Assembly: GCA_019055375.1 (NCBI GenBank)
Contig: JAHQIW010007005.1
Span: 98,312 to 162,311 of the forward strand
Reading direction: 5' to 3'
Length of the DNA: 64,000 nt
Source: Parelaphostrongylus tenuis
Lineage: Eukaryota; Nematoda; Chromadorea; Rhabditida; Metastrongylidae
The translations under genes were made by a program, and so were the position numbers. This document shows, one piece after another, positions 39,208-49,410 of the stretch; the stretch's first letter is position 1; the number at the start of each line of letters is the position of its first letter. The notes under the pieces were generated by a model. That model was not told where the DNA came from, did no database searches, and was given only the letters and a program-made list of their open reading frames with translations.

Positions 39208-39460
39208 TAGACAACAGGCGGGAGTTGAACCAGCGTTCTAACTTAAACCGGGTGGTGTGTGCTACCACTATACCACCGATGTCAGCGCTCTACCACCACT
39301 CTTTCATCGATACATCCTAATGTAGCTGTCAGAAGCCAACCTTCAACGATATGATATATAAACTCAAGTGGTAGCAGAGCGATAGCATCGGTGGTGCAGT
39401 GGCAGGACGGCGGTCTCGCGGCACAGATGCGAATTCAATTCCCGCCTGTCAACTGTTTTG
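39208..39460. repeat. Inverted pair of tRNA-like repeats, second family
   Basis: A minus-strand copy (39208-39290: AGGCGGGAGTTGAACC ... CTATACCACCGATG) and a plus-strand copy (39363-39455: CATCGGTGGTGCAGTGG ... AATTCCCGCCTGTC) face each other. They lie just upstream of the lectin start. Confidence 0.6.
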
Positions 39461-39529
39461 CGTACCAATCAATACATCTAGATTCATGTTTATAATATCA
39501 AATCAAAGCTGGTAAGCAGTAAAAACAAG

Positions 39530-40328
39530 GGTTCTTTCTGATCAAGAGGGGGCAAATGAAAAACCTCTCTCATTCGCTGGAGAGGAACTTTTCATAGGGT
39601 TATTACTTACCATTCGGAAGCTGAGACTTGAGGTTGCAGCCCTGCTTCGCCGGTTTTCGACAAAAACTTTTTTGACGTTGCTACAGGAGGAGATTTCTTA
39701 GTTTCAGACACGCATATTTCGCGCGGAACAGAGCTCTTTCTTTGGACTATTAGTAATCATTCGAAAGCGTAATCGAGCCTCATTCCAATGCTGTGTTTAC
39801 ATCCTGAAAAGATCGTTTCTCTGAAGCGCAGCAGGTAAAATAAGTTGAATTCCCACGTATGAGCGACGACGTCGCGCGCGAATTACGTGGGCGCTCGCTG
39901 CCGCGGCCCGCGAACGCTCCTATGAACGCGTAGAGAATTGTCGCGTCAGCAACTGACGTGGCCGCCACACGCACCGCGGCGTGAGTTGGCTTTGGAGCGC
40001 TCATTCTCACATGTGGGAATTCAACTTAATTTACCTGCTGCGTTGCAAAGAAACGGTCTTTTCAGGATATAAGCATAGCATTGGAATCAGGAAACACTAC
40101 GCTATCTTATGATTACTGAAAGTAAAAAGAAAGAGCTGTTTTGAGGAGAAAAATGGGCTAGATTTGTGTGGAGATCACAGCGGTACAAAGGGATATTTTG
40201 AAAAAACGTCGACGCGAGGCTGTAGCCTGATATCTCAGCCTTCGAATGGTTACTAATACTAATATGGAAAGTTGCTCTCCAGCGAATGAGATCGATTTTT
40301 CACTTCTCCCCTCCAGTCAGAAAGAACC
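39530..40328. repeat. Palindromic element, family A, long and well preserved
   Basis: Ends GGTTCTTTCTGATCAAGAGG and CTCCAGTCAGAAAGAACC are inverted. A second palindrome at the core (about 39825-40040) has arms AAGTTGAATTCCCACGT and TGTGGGAATTCAACTTA, giving a nested structure. Upstream flank of the lectin gene. Confidence 0.85.
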
Positions 40329-40599
40329 AAGACTGATCTCCAAAAAAAATTGTTTGGCATGCCACCGGCAGCTGAGAGGAGATCACCCCAAACATTGCTT
40401 GATAAAGAAAAAGCGGAAACAAAAATAAAAACCACTTCGGTTAAAATCGATGATGGATTCTCGTCGAATTCCAGAGCAGTGGCAACTGCAGCTATGGCGA
40501 CAAATTAAAATTAAAAAAAAAAACTAACCAAGACTCGTCAAAACAAGCAACTCGACGTGTCTAACACGTCGTAGTGTGACGTGGCGATGCCGAGGATAA

Positions 40600-40812
40600 A
40601 TGTGGAACAAAGCAAATATCGCGACCGATGGCAAAAGCAATAGACACAGTAGAGTAAGTGTTAATCAGGCATATCGCTGTAGGGCCAACAAAGTCGAACT
40701 GCAGGATCGCATCCAAGACTATCAGTTGATGTTGGCGTCGATGCCCGGCTATAAATTACTGGTTTTCTTACTAGTTCTTACCGGTTTGCTTATTCTCTGG
40801 CCATTTTGTTGA
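40600..40812 (+). CDS. Possible small tail-anchored membrane protein, 70 aa
   Basis: An ATG-to-TGA frame encodes a basic, polar N-terminal half followed by RIQDYQLMLASMPGY and one hydrophobic segment (KLLVFLLVLTGLLILWPF) ending one residue before the stop, the layout of a tail-anchored protein. It lies in the intergenic region between the lectin and TRAP-beta genes, about 1.5 kb upstream of the lectin start on the opposite strand. A GTAAGT site inside it (near residue 18) is a strong donor-like sequence, so the frame may be spliced in vivo or may be a terminal exon of a longer gene. I recognise no family. A random ORF cannot be excluded. Confidence 0.35.
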   Translation: MWNKANIATDGKSNRHSRVSVNQAYRCRANKVELQDRIQDYQLMLASMPGYKLLVFLLVLTGLLILWPFC

Positions 40813-41545
40813 TGCTAATGCTTTTCTTTTGTTAGTGTTTATCTGCTGCATCACGTCATTGTCTGTTTACCACGTTAACCCTTTGCAGACGGCGAGGTCA
40901 CTTTGACCCTCAACATTTCAAAGGTCATTTTTGCTGAGAAAAGCTTATTTATTCAGAGTTCTAGTATTCACTTGAAGGCCTGAGTGTCGGTGATTCCAAC
41001 GTTATATTTGCCTTTTGAAAACGCCTTCTTGATGCGCTATAAGAGCGAAAATAAAGTTGTGATTCACTTCAGAAAACTTTGATTTGGACAGCTAGGCTCC
41101 GTAGATAGCTTTTTAGGCTTAGTTTAATTGTTATTCGATAGCACAAATCTCGACGTTTCCGAAGCTTATCTTAATTTCCGAGAAAATTCCCAAAGGGCGC
41201 TATAGGAGCGAAAAGAAGATTTCGTTTCACACTCGGGGTTTTTTTTCGCATGCAAGAGCTATTTATACACAGTAAGTAAATGATCTTGTAGAGAATGTTA
41301 TGGAGTGTCAGAGTATTGCAGAAAATCTGAAGTTTTTTATTTCGCAAAATGAGAAACCACTATTTAAAGAACGAAAGTCGCGCGCGGCTTGCGGAGATCT
41401 AACAACTGCCATCTGCGAAGTATTGATTGTGTTGAAATTTCCTTTGTGGTTCTCTCTTACTTTCTACAGTGTCCCCCTTTTTTGAAAAATTCTCTAATTT
41501 TGTTTTCTTTCTACAAATTTCCAGCGCCGAATATCTTCCGGAATG

Positions 41546-41625
41546 AGGGTCCCGTTAGTTCAGTGGTTAACGCGCACTTTCCGAAAGGGTCAGACACGGG
41601 TTCAACTTCTGCGCGGCACTTGGAG
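41546..41625 (+). repeat. tRNA-like repeat, second family
   Basis: Box-A-like GTTAGTTCAGTGGTTAACGC and box-B-like GGGTTCAACTTC are present at tRNA spacing, but the acceptor stem does not pair. Confidence 0.45.
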
Positions 41626-41939
41626 TTTTGTATATCTTTCAATATTATCGGGATTTAGTTGCGACATCATACCGCTGCTAAAAAAGCAGATAAGTAAAGA
41701 AATCCCATCGATTCAGTTTCTCTCTTGATGAACGGATGGGAGGATTGACCAGTACTCAGTAACATCGACTTCTACAGAAGCGGCATAAGTCTACTTGACT
41801 GGCGATCTACTCAGTCGAATACTTTTATGATCCCAGCAGGAAATACGGCTCAAAAAGCTTTCAATCGAACTGTAAACAGCTATATAACATACTGACACTG
41901 ACTCATCAGGAAATGCACAGATTTCTATAACCATTTGTG

Positions 41940-42100
41940 GACGATAAGGGTCATTCTAACCTTAAGCTGGTCGCGCCGTTTGGACGGTTAGGAAGAGTGG
42001 TGCGTGCGGCAACGGAAATTCAGGTTCTTAAAGGAGCATTATTATGTAAAATAAAACGATATAACATCGCTGATGAGACTCCTGTGTGAGTAATCTTAGC
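41940..42100. repeat. Dispersed repeat, family E
   Basis: Diverged copy of the sequence at 31325-31490 in the same orientation. Confidence 0.6.
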
Positions 42101-42666
42101 AATAGTAAAGCTGATGCTTCCTAAGATATTGCCTTTTTCAAAGGATTAAACCACATCATTTTTTAACCTCTTCAATATTCAGCCAGTATGTTGGATTTTA
42201 TGTACATTATGCAGCATATGAAAACTGAAGGAAATAGAAGATAAAACTGATTGAATTCTGACTAAGTATAAATTAAATATCATGGAAATGCTCAGTGAAG
42301 GTTCTAAACATAACCTTTTCGTAAGTGATTTGTCCCTCTTAAAGTGTGATTTTTTAAAGGAGCATTTACTTTTTTCTAACAAAAAAAGCCTTATTAAGTT
42401 TTTCCTATCATACTTAACCATTTACTGGCACATAAACAACATTTGTTGACGAAAAATGTATAAATTTCATTCCGGCAGCCTCTCTTCGTAGCCTTGCGAA
42501 TTGCGCGCCAACCGGAAATGGCGATGTCCGCAAAGGGATATTCAGACATTTCCATGAAACTGCTGTTGTTCTGTCTGTGTCTTCTCGAAATATCTTATTG
42601 AACCTTTGTTCCAAGCAGAGCTAATTATTCAATAATGTTGCGTCTTATGATATGCAAAACTGAAGC

Positions 42667-42742
42667 TCGAGCAGGCGTCGAACCCGTGTTTCGCCCTTTT
42701 TGAGGTGCTTCTGCTAACCACTGCACCAACGCACCTGCTGCT
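42667..42742 (-). repeat. tRNA-like repeat, second family
   Basis: Minus-strand order GCAGGTGCGTTGGTGCAGTG ... box-B complement GCGTCGAACCCGTG. Close to a tRNA in layout; acceptor stems imperfect. It lies about 60 nt upstream of the TRAP-beta first exon. Confidence 0.5.
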
Positions 42743-42797
42743 TTAGTTAAAGGCAGAACCTTGTTAACATTTCGCATCTTGACAGTGTTCATATTTC

Positions 42798-42799
42798 AG
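42798..42799 (+). other. Probable trans-splice acceptor of TRAP-beta
   Basis: ATATTTCAG ends at 42799, 7 nt before the ATG at 42807, in a stretch with no upstream in-frame exon. This is the usual position of a nematode spliced-leader acceptor. An ordinary non-coding first exon is the alternative. Confidence 0.5.
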
Positions 42800-42806
42800 G
42801 CAGATA

Positions 42807-45800
42807 ATGATTTGGACGTTACTGTCACTAACGCTGGCACTTTCTGTATCATGCGAAGATGCTTCGACCCAGACAAGAGTTCGTTCTTTTCTCATTTTCT
42901 ACTCTTTGTGCCACTTTTCTAAAAAGTTTTCGCCCAATTTTTAGAAAGAAACGAACTGCTAACCCTTCTAGAACCACGGAGCCAACTCTCTACGTCTTTG
43001 ATCCTCAGCGTGTTGCGTCTTACAATGGCCCCTAACCCCAGCGTACTGTCTTTAGGCGCAACACGCTCCAGTGTTAGACGTATTATGCTGGGGGTCAGAC
43101 ATTGTTGACAGCAACACGCTGGGGTAAAGAGACGTGGAGGGTTGGCTCCATGGTCCCCGTAGGGTTAACGAGGCATGTATTCAGTTTTGCCAGTCTTATG
43201 ACTGAGCAGATCTGTCACCACTATTCTTCGGAGTTAATGATACACACGTTGTTGGGCGCGTTTAGCGCAGTGATTAAAGGTGCTTTGCGACACATGCGAG
43301 GTCGATCAGTCGACAGTCGACGGTTCGATCCCACGCTCAAGGCTCACAAAGTCCTCCATTATCTGGGGATGGTGAATACGGCGCCAGACTTATATGGGAA
43401 AATAGCAGTACTGACTTGATACACTGGTCGGCGCTCGCGGGTCCTCAAGGAGATATATGCGTTCGGATATATATAATAAAGCGAGGCATTAGGGCGGCGT
43501 TAAACGAAGGCAAAACATATATTAGTATATATATCATATACGCACGTATATATATATATTATATATATGTGCATATGTATATGTATATATATATATATAT
43601 TGGATTTATTATGGTGTGTACGGTTTTTTTGCGATTACATCTCACACTGTTACTAAGTATTCTCGCTGAATTAAGTTTTCGTTGATCTGACTAGTGATGT
43701 ATCAGTTTTTTGCTCATTCAGCGGATTTCAAATTATCTAGTATCTCGACTGATTTCGGTTTCTTAGTCATTTGCCGCTAATTTGGCATTCACTACAATGA
43801 AAGGTTTTGTAGAATCACAGTAGAAGCTCTAAAAGCCCTTAGCGCTGATCAGTCCAAGAGGGATGCACTATCACAATGCATATCTGGTTTTTACAATAAC
43901 TCGCGACGGCCGCCCTCTGTATCAAGTCAGTGCTGCCTGTGCTCTCAAACAAGTCTGGTACCATTTCATCGGCTCCAGAAGAATAGAACGTTTAGTGAGC
44001 CTTGAGCGAAGTATCGAACGATGGTCTGGTACCATTTCATCGGCGTTTAGTGAGCCTTGAGCGAAGGATTGAACGATTGGATCGTACCCGTGTGTGTATC
44101 GCAGAGCACTTCTAGCTGCTGCGCTACACAGACTTTTGAGTTGCTGTGCATGTACATTTTTTCGGTTCCATTTTTCAGGACGCTTTCATTGTTGCTAGTA
44201 AGTTTCCACAGTCGATCTATGCCGTAGAGAACATGGATCTCGTTCTGGAGTACAGTCTGTACAATACAGGCGATAAGGCTGCTCTAAAGGTTTGTCTCAC
44301 TCGACCCATGAAAATTCAAATAATCACTTAGGAATTTACCATTGAAAATTTATTCCTCAGTGATGTCAGGTGCTTGTAGAGCTTGTTTTTTCGCGTATAG
44401 AATGCATCCGATTCATTTTCTACTAATATTACTATCTGTATTCATTTATCCGTTTGCGTTTATCATAGGAGCGCATGTGGCGCAGTTGTTAGCGATGCTC
44501 TGCATCACACACAAGGTCAATGTTTCGTTGTCGCGCTCATGGCTCACCAAATCATCGATCCCTCCTGGGTCGCTAAATTGTTACCGGACTGGTACCAGAC
44601 TTGTGTGGAAGGATAAGCAGCGCTGATCCGATCTAGCGGGAGGCCGCCACCGAGTCGATATAAATGCCAGATATGCATTCACTTATCTCAAGCGAAGTTA
44701 GAAATTGAAGCGATCAGTGCTGCGAGCTTTATCCTTTATCCTTTTATTTATCATAAGGTACTCTTTTTGCATTTGTTTTTTATTTACATTCATGTTCTAG
44801 AGCGCGTGTCGCACAGTAGTTAGAGGTACTCTGCGGCATACACGATCGATCCAGCGAGATCGATGGTTCGATTCCCTGCCCAAGACTTTTCAAGCCTTTT
44901 ATCCTTGCGGGATCGGTGAATCGATACCAATTATGTCCGGGAGGATAGCATACTGAACTGATACATCGGTAGGCCATCCATCGTCAGTCATCAAGAAGGC
45001 CAGATATGTCTTCAATTACCTCCAAATGCTCGATTAGAATTGAATACTTAGCCATCCCTCACGGATTGATCAATGTTGAGAGCTTATCCTTCTGTTTACC
45101 TCTATATGCACGACCAGTCATCACTTTTTACTTTGCAAATCCCCGAACTTTCGGCACTCGATCCATTTTTCTTGCGTTGATCCTTCAGGAAGATTTGCGA
45201 ACATTTCACGAGTCGTTGCAATTGCTGCTTGAGAATTTCTTCTTATTCAGAACTGAAGTGAATACTGGTGGGGTAAATTTTCTTGCGGTCTCAGAGGAGC
45301 GCGAGCTACAACGTTCTATAGGACGTTCGATGATTGATTGCAGAAGAGTTTTTGCGGTGGGAGGGAGTGGAAGTAGGACCTTTCTTCTTGTATCACTGAC
45401 CACTCAGTTGCTACCCAAATTCCAGTGTTATTTGATTTTCATTTCGTGAGATGAATTCACTCTATTTCTCTAATTTTGTACAAAATTCTAGTAGTTCTTT
45501 TTCTGCGTTTACATTTAGTCACTGCAGGTTACTCTTGATGATCGTCATTCATTCCCCACACAGTCATTCGACATCATGAAAGGTCTCCTCAATGTTCGCT
45601 TCGAGAGAATCAATCCTGGAGGAAATGCGACTCATTCAGTCGTGGTATGTTCCTTTAGCACTCTACCGGGATCTTTTTTTTTCCTTGAGGAAAGCTTGCT
45701 TTCTAAATTGAGATTCGTCCGCGCCATTACGGAGTATTCAATTATACTTCTGCTCAAGTCACGTACACATCGGAGGACAGTGGGGAAGTTCATGTAGGAT

Positions 45801-46054
45801 ACACTAATGCTCCTGGCGAAGGTAAACTTCATCGTAGAATAACAATCTATCGAGCAATTTTATTTCTTCAATTTCTATGCAATATTACTTTAGGCTACAT
45901 CTACCGCCTGAAAGAATATGAGCGAAAGTTTGCTCCTAAATACCTTTACTGGATTGTGTTCTTCATTTTGATCGCTCCCACAACTCTCGGATCCTATCTT
46001 GCTTTTACTAAAAGCAAGAAGAAGTATGAGGAACTTGCCAAGAAGAAAAATTAA
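42807..46054 (+). CDS. SSR2: Translocon-associated protein subunit beta (TRAP-beta/SSR2)
   Basis: Five exons: 42807-42878, 44179-44289, 45528-45644, 45713-45821, 45894-46054; they join in frame to 189 residues. TRAP-beta is a single-pass ER membrane subunit of the TRAP complex at the Sec61 translocon. Exon 1 is a signal peptide (MIWTLLSLTLALSVS). The lumenal domain follows (SKFPQSIYAVENMDLVLEY, FDIMKGLLNVRF) with two N-glycosylation sequons, NAT in exon 3 and NYT in exon 4, matching the two in vertebrate TRAP-beta. The last exon has the KEYERKFAPKYLYW linker, one membrane segment (WIVFFILIAPTTLGSYLAF) and a Lys-rich tail ending KKKN. The start codon lies 8 nt after a TTTCAG acceptor. The first intron donor (GTTCGT) and the third intron acceptor (TTGAG) are weak. 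Introns 1 and 2 contain four SINEs and a foldback element. Confidence 0.95.
42961..43166. repeat. 206-bp foldback element in TRAP-beta intron 1
   Basis: Left arm AACCCTTCTAGAACCACGGA ... CCTCAGCGTGTTGCG and right arm GCAACACGCTGGGG ... CATGGTCCCCGTAGGGTT are inverted over nearly the whole length. Confidence 0.8.
43253..43470 (+). repeat. tRNA-derived SINE in TRAP-beta intron 1
   Basis: Head GGCGCGTTTAGCGCAGTGAT, box B GGTTCGATCCC, then the shared body; the tail gives way to an AT microsatellite. Confidence 0.7.
43540..43604. repeat. TA/TG microsatellite
   Basis: Alternating TATATA with occasional G, next to the end of the SINE. Confidence 0.8.
43828..44136 (-). repeat. tRNA-derived SINE with internal 71-bp tandem duplication
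   Basis: Minus-strand copy in TRAP-beta intron 1. The block beginning GTCTGGTACCATTTCATCGG occurs at 43953 and again at 44024. Confidence 0.7.
44470..44750 (+). repeat. tRNA-derived SINE, near full length
   Basis: Head GAGCGCATGTGGCGCAGTTG has a box-A match, and the six-base GAGCGC pairs with GCGCTC at the end of the tRNA-like part. A non-tRNA body follows, then a pyrimidine-rich end (TTTATCCTTTATCC). It lies in TRAP-beta intron 2. Confidence 0.75.
44799..45110 (+). repeat. tRNA-derived SINE
   Basis: Second copy in TRAP-beta intron 2, same orientation as the previous one, with box B GGTTCGATTCC. Confidence 0.72.
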
Positions 46055-46333
46055 GCGACTGAATGAGGTTGTACAGGTTATTGTCACCTTTGTTCACGAA
46101 CCAAGTATAAGGTTTTGTTGGTAATTGAATGTGATGTTCGCTATGCATTGTTAAAAGAGGTATCATGCACAACGAGTGGCAGTCATATAAGTTTTGAATT
46201 GTTGTTGTTTAGATGGTTATTTTTGTAATTTAATTTATTATTTAGATAAAGTATTTTACAAAACCTGCATTCCTTACATGATGATGTACACTATAGTTTG
46301 GATAACAAAATGTTGTTTAGTGCTTCAATTTTG

Positions 46334-46640
46334 AGAGCGTGTGTAGCGCATTAGTTCGAGGTGGTCTGCGACATACATGATAGACCAATCGACGGTGGAC
46401 GGTTCTACCCCGCGCTCAATGCCCACCAAGCCTTCCATCCGTCCGGGGTCCGTAAATTAGTACCGGACTTGTTTGGGAGGATAGCAGCACTAATTTGATA
46501 CACCGTTAGGCCACCGCGAGTCATTGCAAAGGACAAATATGCATCAGTCATCTCAGGATGCTACGATCGGAATCGTATGTATGGCGCATCCCTCATGGAT
46601 GATTAACAGCAAAAGCTTTACCCTTTATCCTTTCCAGATT
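46334..46640 (+). repeat. tRNA-derived SINE
   Basis: Full-length-looking copy just downstream of TRAP-beta, ending in ACCCTTTATCCTTTCC. Confidence 0.72.
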
Positions 46641-46707
46641 ACCTAAGGTCACGCCAAAATGCGTAGTAACAGCGAGTCATCTTTTGAGCTCCTCACAGCA
46701 TGAAACG

Positions 46708-46982
46708 ATAAAGGACAAACCTCTCTGCGTTAGTCAATCCCTGAGGGACGCGCCATGCATTCGTCTCCAATAGCTTCGTTTCAGAGGACTGGATGCAATA
46801 TTTGTCCTTTACAAGGACTGTCGATGGCCTACCCGTGTATCGAGTCTGCTGTTTATCCTTCCAGACAAATATGGTACCAACCTGAGGAATTGAAAGCTTG
46901 GTGAATCGCAAGCGCGAGGTGAAACTATTGACCTTATGTGCGATACAGAGCACCCTTAACCACTTCGCCATGTGTGCTCCTC
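46708..46982 (-). repeat. tRNA-derived SINE
   Basis: Minus-strand copy ending CACTTCGCCATGTGTGCTCC, tail-to-tail with the copy at 46334. Confidence 0.72.
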
Positions 46983-47992
46983 TTCACACCGTATGGTTTC
47001 ATTTGCATTTTCGTCAATTTCATACCTCATACACGGACTACTAATGGTGGAAATTCAATAATACTCAGTCACCAGTCACATACAGTGCTAATTCATTGAC
47101 ATGCTTGAACAAAGGTAATTTAGAATCTATGGTATCATTTCAATCATGTGAATATTTGGAGACGTATTGAACATTAAGCATGACTGCGTAGGGAACTCAA
47201 ACATTTATGCGACGGCGCTTCGTTTTGTATGAATATCGCTCGAGAATATGCCCTATGCTTTACCGTGCATGATATGCATTTAGCTTAATGCGTATATTCC
47301 CCCACTCGGAAAAATCGGTATTTTGTCGTATTGAGTAACGCTCCCATCTGTGTGAGTTTCTGTGTTCCACCTATCCTCTGTGGTCCCGTTGGGCGATTAT
47401 ACGCGATTGGATTAAGCCCAATTCTGCTTTTCATAAAGAAAAGCTCATGCAACATTCAATCGTGTCAGTATAACACTTTATCAATGTTTCTAACACATGC
47501 AAAATCCTTTTTAGGTATCCTCTATATTTACCGATTCCGTGCAAGTGGCAGCACAACTGAAATATTAACCATTTATTGGTCAAGAATTAAATTGCCTAGT
47601 GAAAAATCATGGTGACAGAAGCGAAACTCAATTTCCCTCATGGACAACTTTTCATTGAAAGTAGATAGGATCCCAAAGGTGATGATAAAACGAGGAGTCC
47701 TTCGTACTTCTAGCAGAAGAGAGTGATGAAAGTGCGTTGAAGAACGGGGAGGAAGGAGATGACGACTGTGGTCTAGGTCCATCAAGACCGTTCGAATTTC
47801 ACTGACACTTCGCTTATAATGAATAAACTGTTTTTGTTTGATTGCATAGATATAATAGTACTCATCTAATACCTAATATCTGTCAGCGTGGCTGTGTTCA
47901 ATGTCAGTAGCGACTACCCGTGCCGTACTGTTACGGTTGATGCTGGCAGGTAGATGCGTTATACCGTAGAAAAAATGGTGTCAAGACAGGGG

Positions 47993-48068
47993 TCAGTAGT
48001 GCAACGGGTTAGAGCACGCGCTTCCGGATAGAGTGAGATGCAGGTTCGAGTCCCAACTGATGCGAAAG
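47993..48068 (+). repeat. tRNA-like repeat, second family
   Basis: GGTCAGTAGTGCAACGGGTT, then GCAGGTTCGAGTCCCAACTG. Five acceptor pairs can form (TCAGT with ACTGA), making it the most tRNA-like copy, but the anticodon arm is poor. Confidence 0.45.
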
Positions 48069-48379
48069 ATATGCACATCGCTATACATCAGTGGGTGTAT
48101 TTACAACTTCGTATCACCGCTCGAAGAGTGTAAATAAAAAATTGTGCCTAGTAGTACTATGTGATGATTTGTTTATGATTCGTTGGTTATTGGTGAAATG
48201 TTGTAAGATAAGTCAGCATATACGGTCAAGTGGTTGAACATGACAGCTTTTGCTACGGCTTCTTGGTTTTGCCTGCCATAAAGAAATAAGATGGACGCCT
48301 AATTTCTAATGGTTCACTCGCCGAACCGATTATCTATCGACCTCGACATGCTTGAGTAAATCTCTGTTTTTTTTTTCTT

Positions 48380-48860
48380 AAGCCAGACACAAGATTTTAT
48401 AACATTATCTACTCAAACAGCTGGCGTTTCGGCAGTTTCGTCTTTTTCAGAGTCTGGAAAAATCACGTTTTCCATAATGCAGTTAGTTAAGCACCATCAT
48501 TAATCTACCAGAAAAAATTGCCAGACCTAGATTTCAATCACATCAAGCACAAAATTATCTTTCACCATACTCACCTCTGTTTATACTCATTTAAATCATA
48601 ATTATCAACTTATACCGAAATTATTAGATTCAATCTTGCAAAAATCAAATTTAAATTTTATACATATAAAAAGCGGTGTATATGTTGAAAGTTGATTCTG
48701 TGCTCGATGCAAGTGAAATCTGGGTCTGGTGATTGTACTAGAAATGGAGTTATTTGACTGACTGGATTCTAAGCAACCTGATCTTTCCAGGCTCTGAAAG
48801 AGGAGAAACTGCCAAGACGTCAGGTCGAACAAATCGTGTTATATTGTCACAGACCTGGTG
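48380..48860. repeat. Foldback element, family C
   Basis: Left arm (ACAGCTGGCGTTTCGGCAGT ... CCAGACCTAGATTTCAATC) and right arm (GAAATCTGGGTCTGG ... GAAACTGCCAAGACGTCAGG) are inverted, with an AT-rich centre. Confidence 0.7.
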
Positions 48861-49410
48861 AAATGGACTGCGTTGTACGTTATATGCATGGTAACCATTG
48901 GATTAATGTATATCACAATTTTACTTTTTTTGCAATCAGGAATGTAATAGTAGACTTGTTAATTTGATTTAAGGGCGACCCGTCACCACAATATACTGTG
49001 CGGGCTGAACCCAGCACTCCTTACATTTGATTCGGGCTAAACAGAAATCTGTAGTGATATATCCAGTTCTGAATGAGGTTTTTGAAAACCAGTCAAATCA
49101 GAAGCAATAATCGGAAATTCACAAAAATTCAGCAGGACAGGAAGCTGATGAGTTTATTTCACTTTTTGAATCTGAGCTGCGGTATGTCACATTAGAAACA
49201 AATGAGTTTTTTAGAAACAGACAAGGAAGACAAAAATGACATCTTAGAAATCAGCAAGTTCGCGGATGAAAGTGACGTAGAACGAAGGAATGATGAGTAA
49301 ACAGGAGCCTCACACAACGTTTTATATTACAATCGCTGTCATAGAAGAAGCAATGCCGATTTTAAGCGCCGTACATGCCAACAATCCCAATGGATATGTG
49401 GGTGTCAATA

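Larger units (their letters stand above)
40329..42799. other. Intergenic region between lectin and TRAP-beta, divergently arranged
   Basis: The two genes point away from each other, so both promoters should lie in about 39.1-42.8 kb; no promoter motif is recognisable. It also holds the candidate small ORF at 40600, degenerate family A modules (about 40880-41290), tRNA-like repeats and the family E copy. Confidence 0.45.
47000..49400. other. Intergenic region downstream of TRAP-beta
   Basis: No exon could be supported. It holds one tRNA-like repeat and one family C foldback element; the remainder is unrecognised AT-rich sequence. Confidence 0.45.

Noticed and set aside
41546..41625. Functional tRNA gene
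   Set aside because: The acceptor stem (GTCCCGT) has no complementary 3' partner.
47993..48068. Functional tRNA gene
   Set aside because: Box-like motifs are present, but the anticodon stem does not pair and related degenerate copies are scattered through the window.
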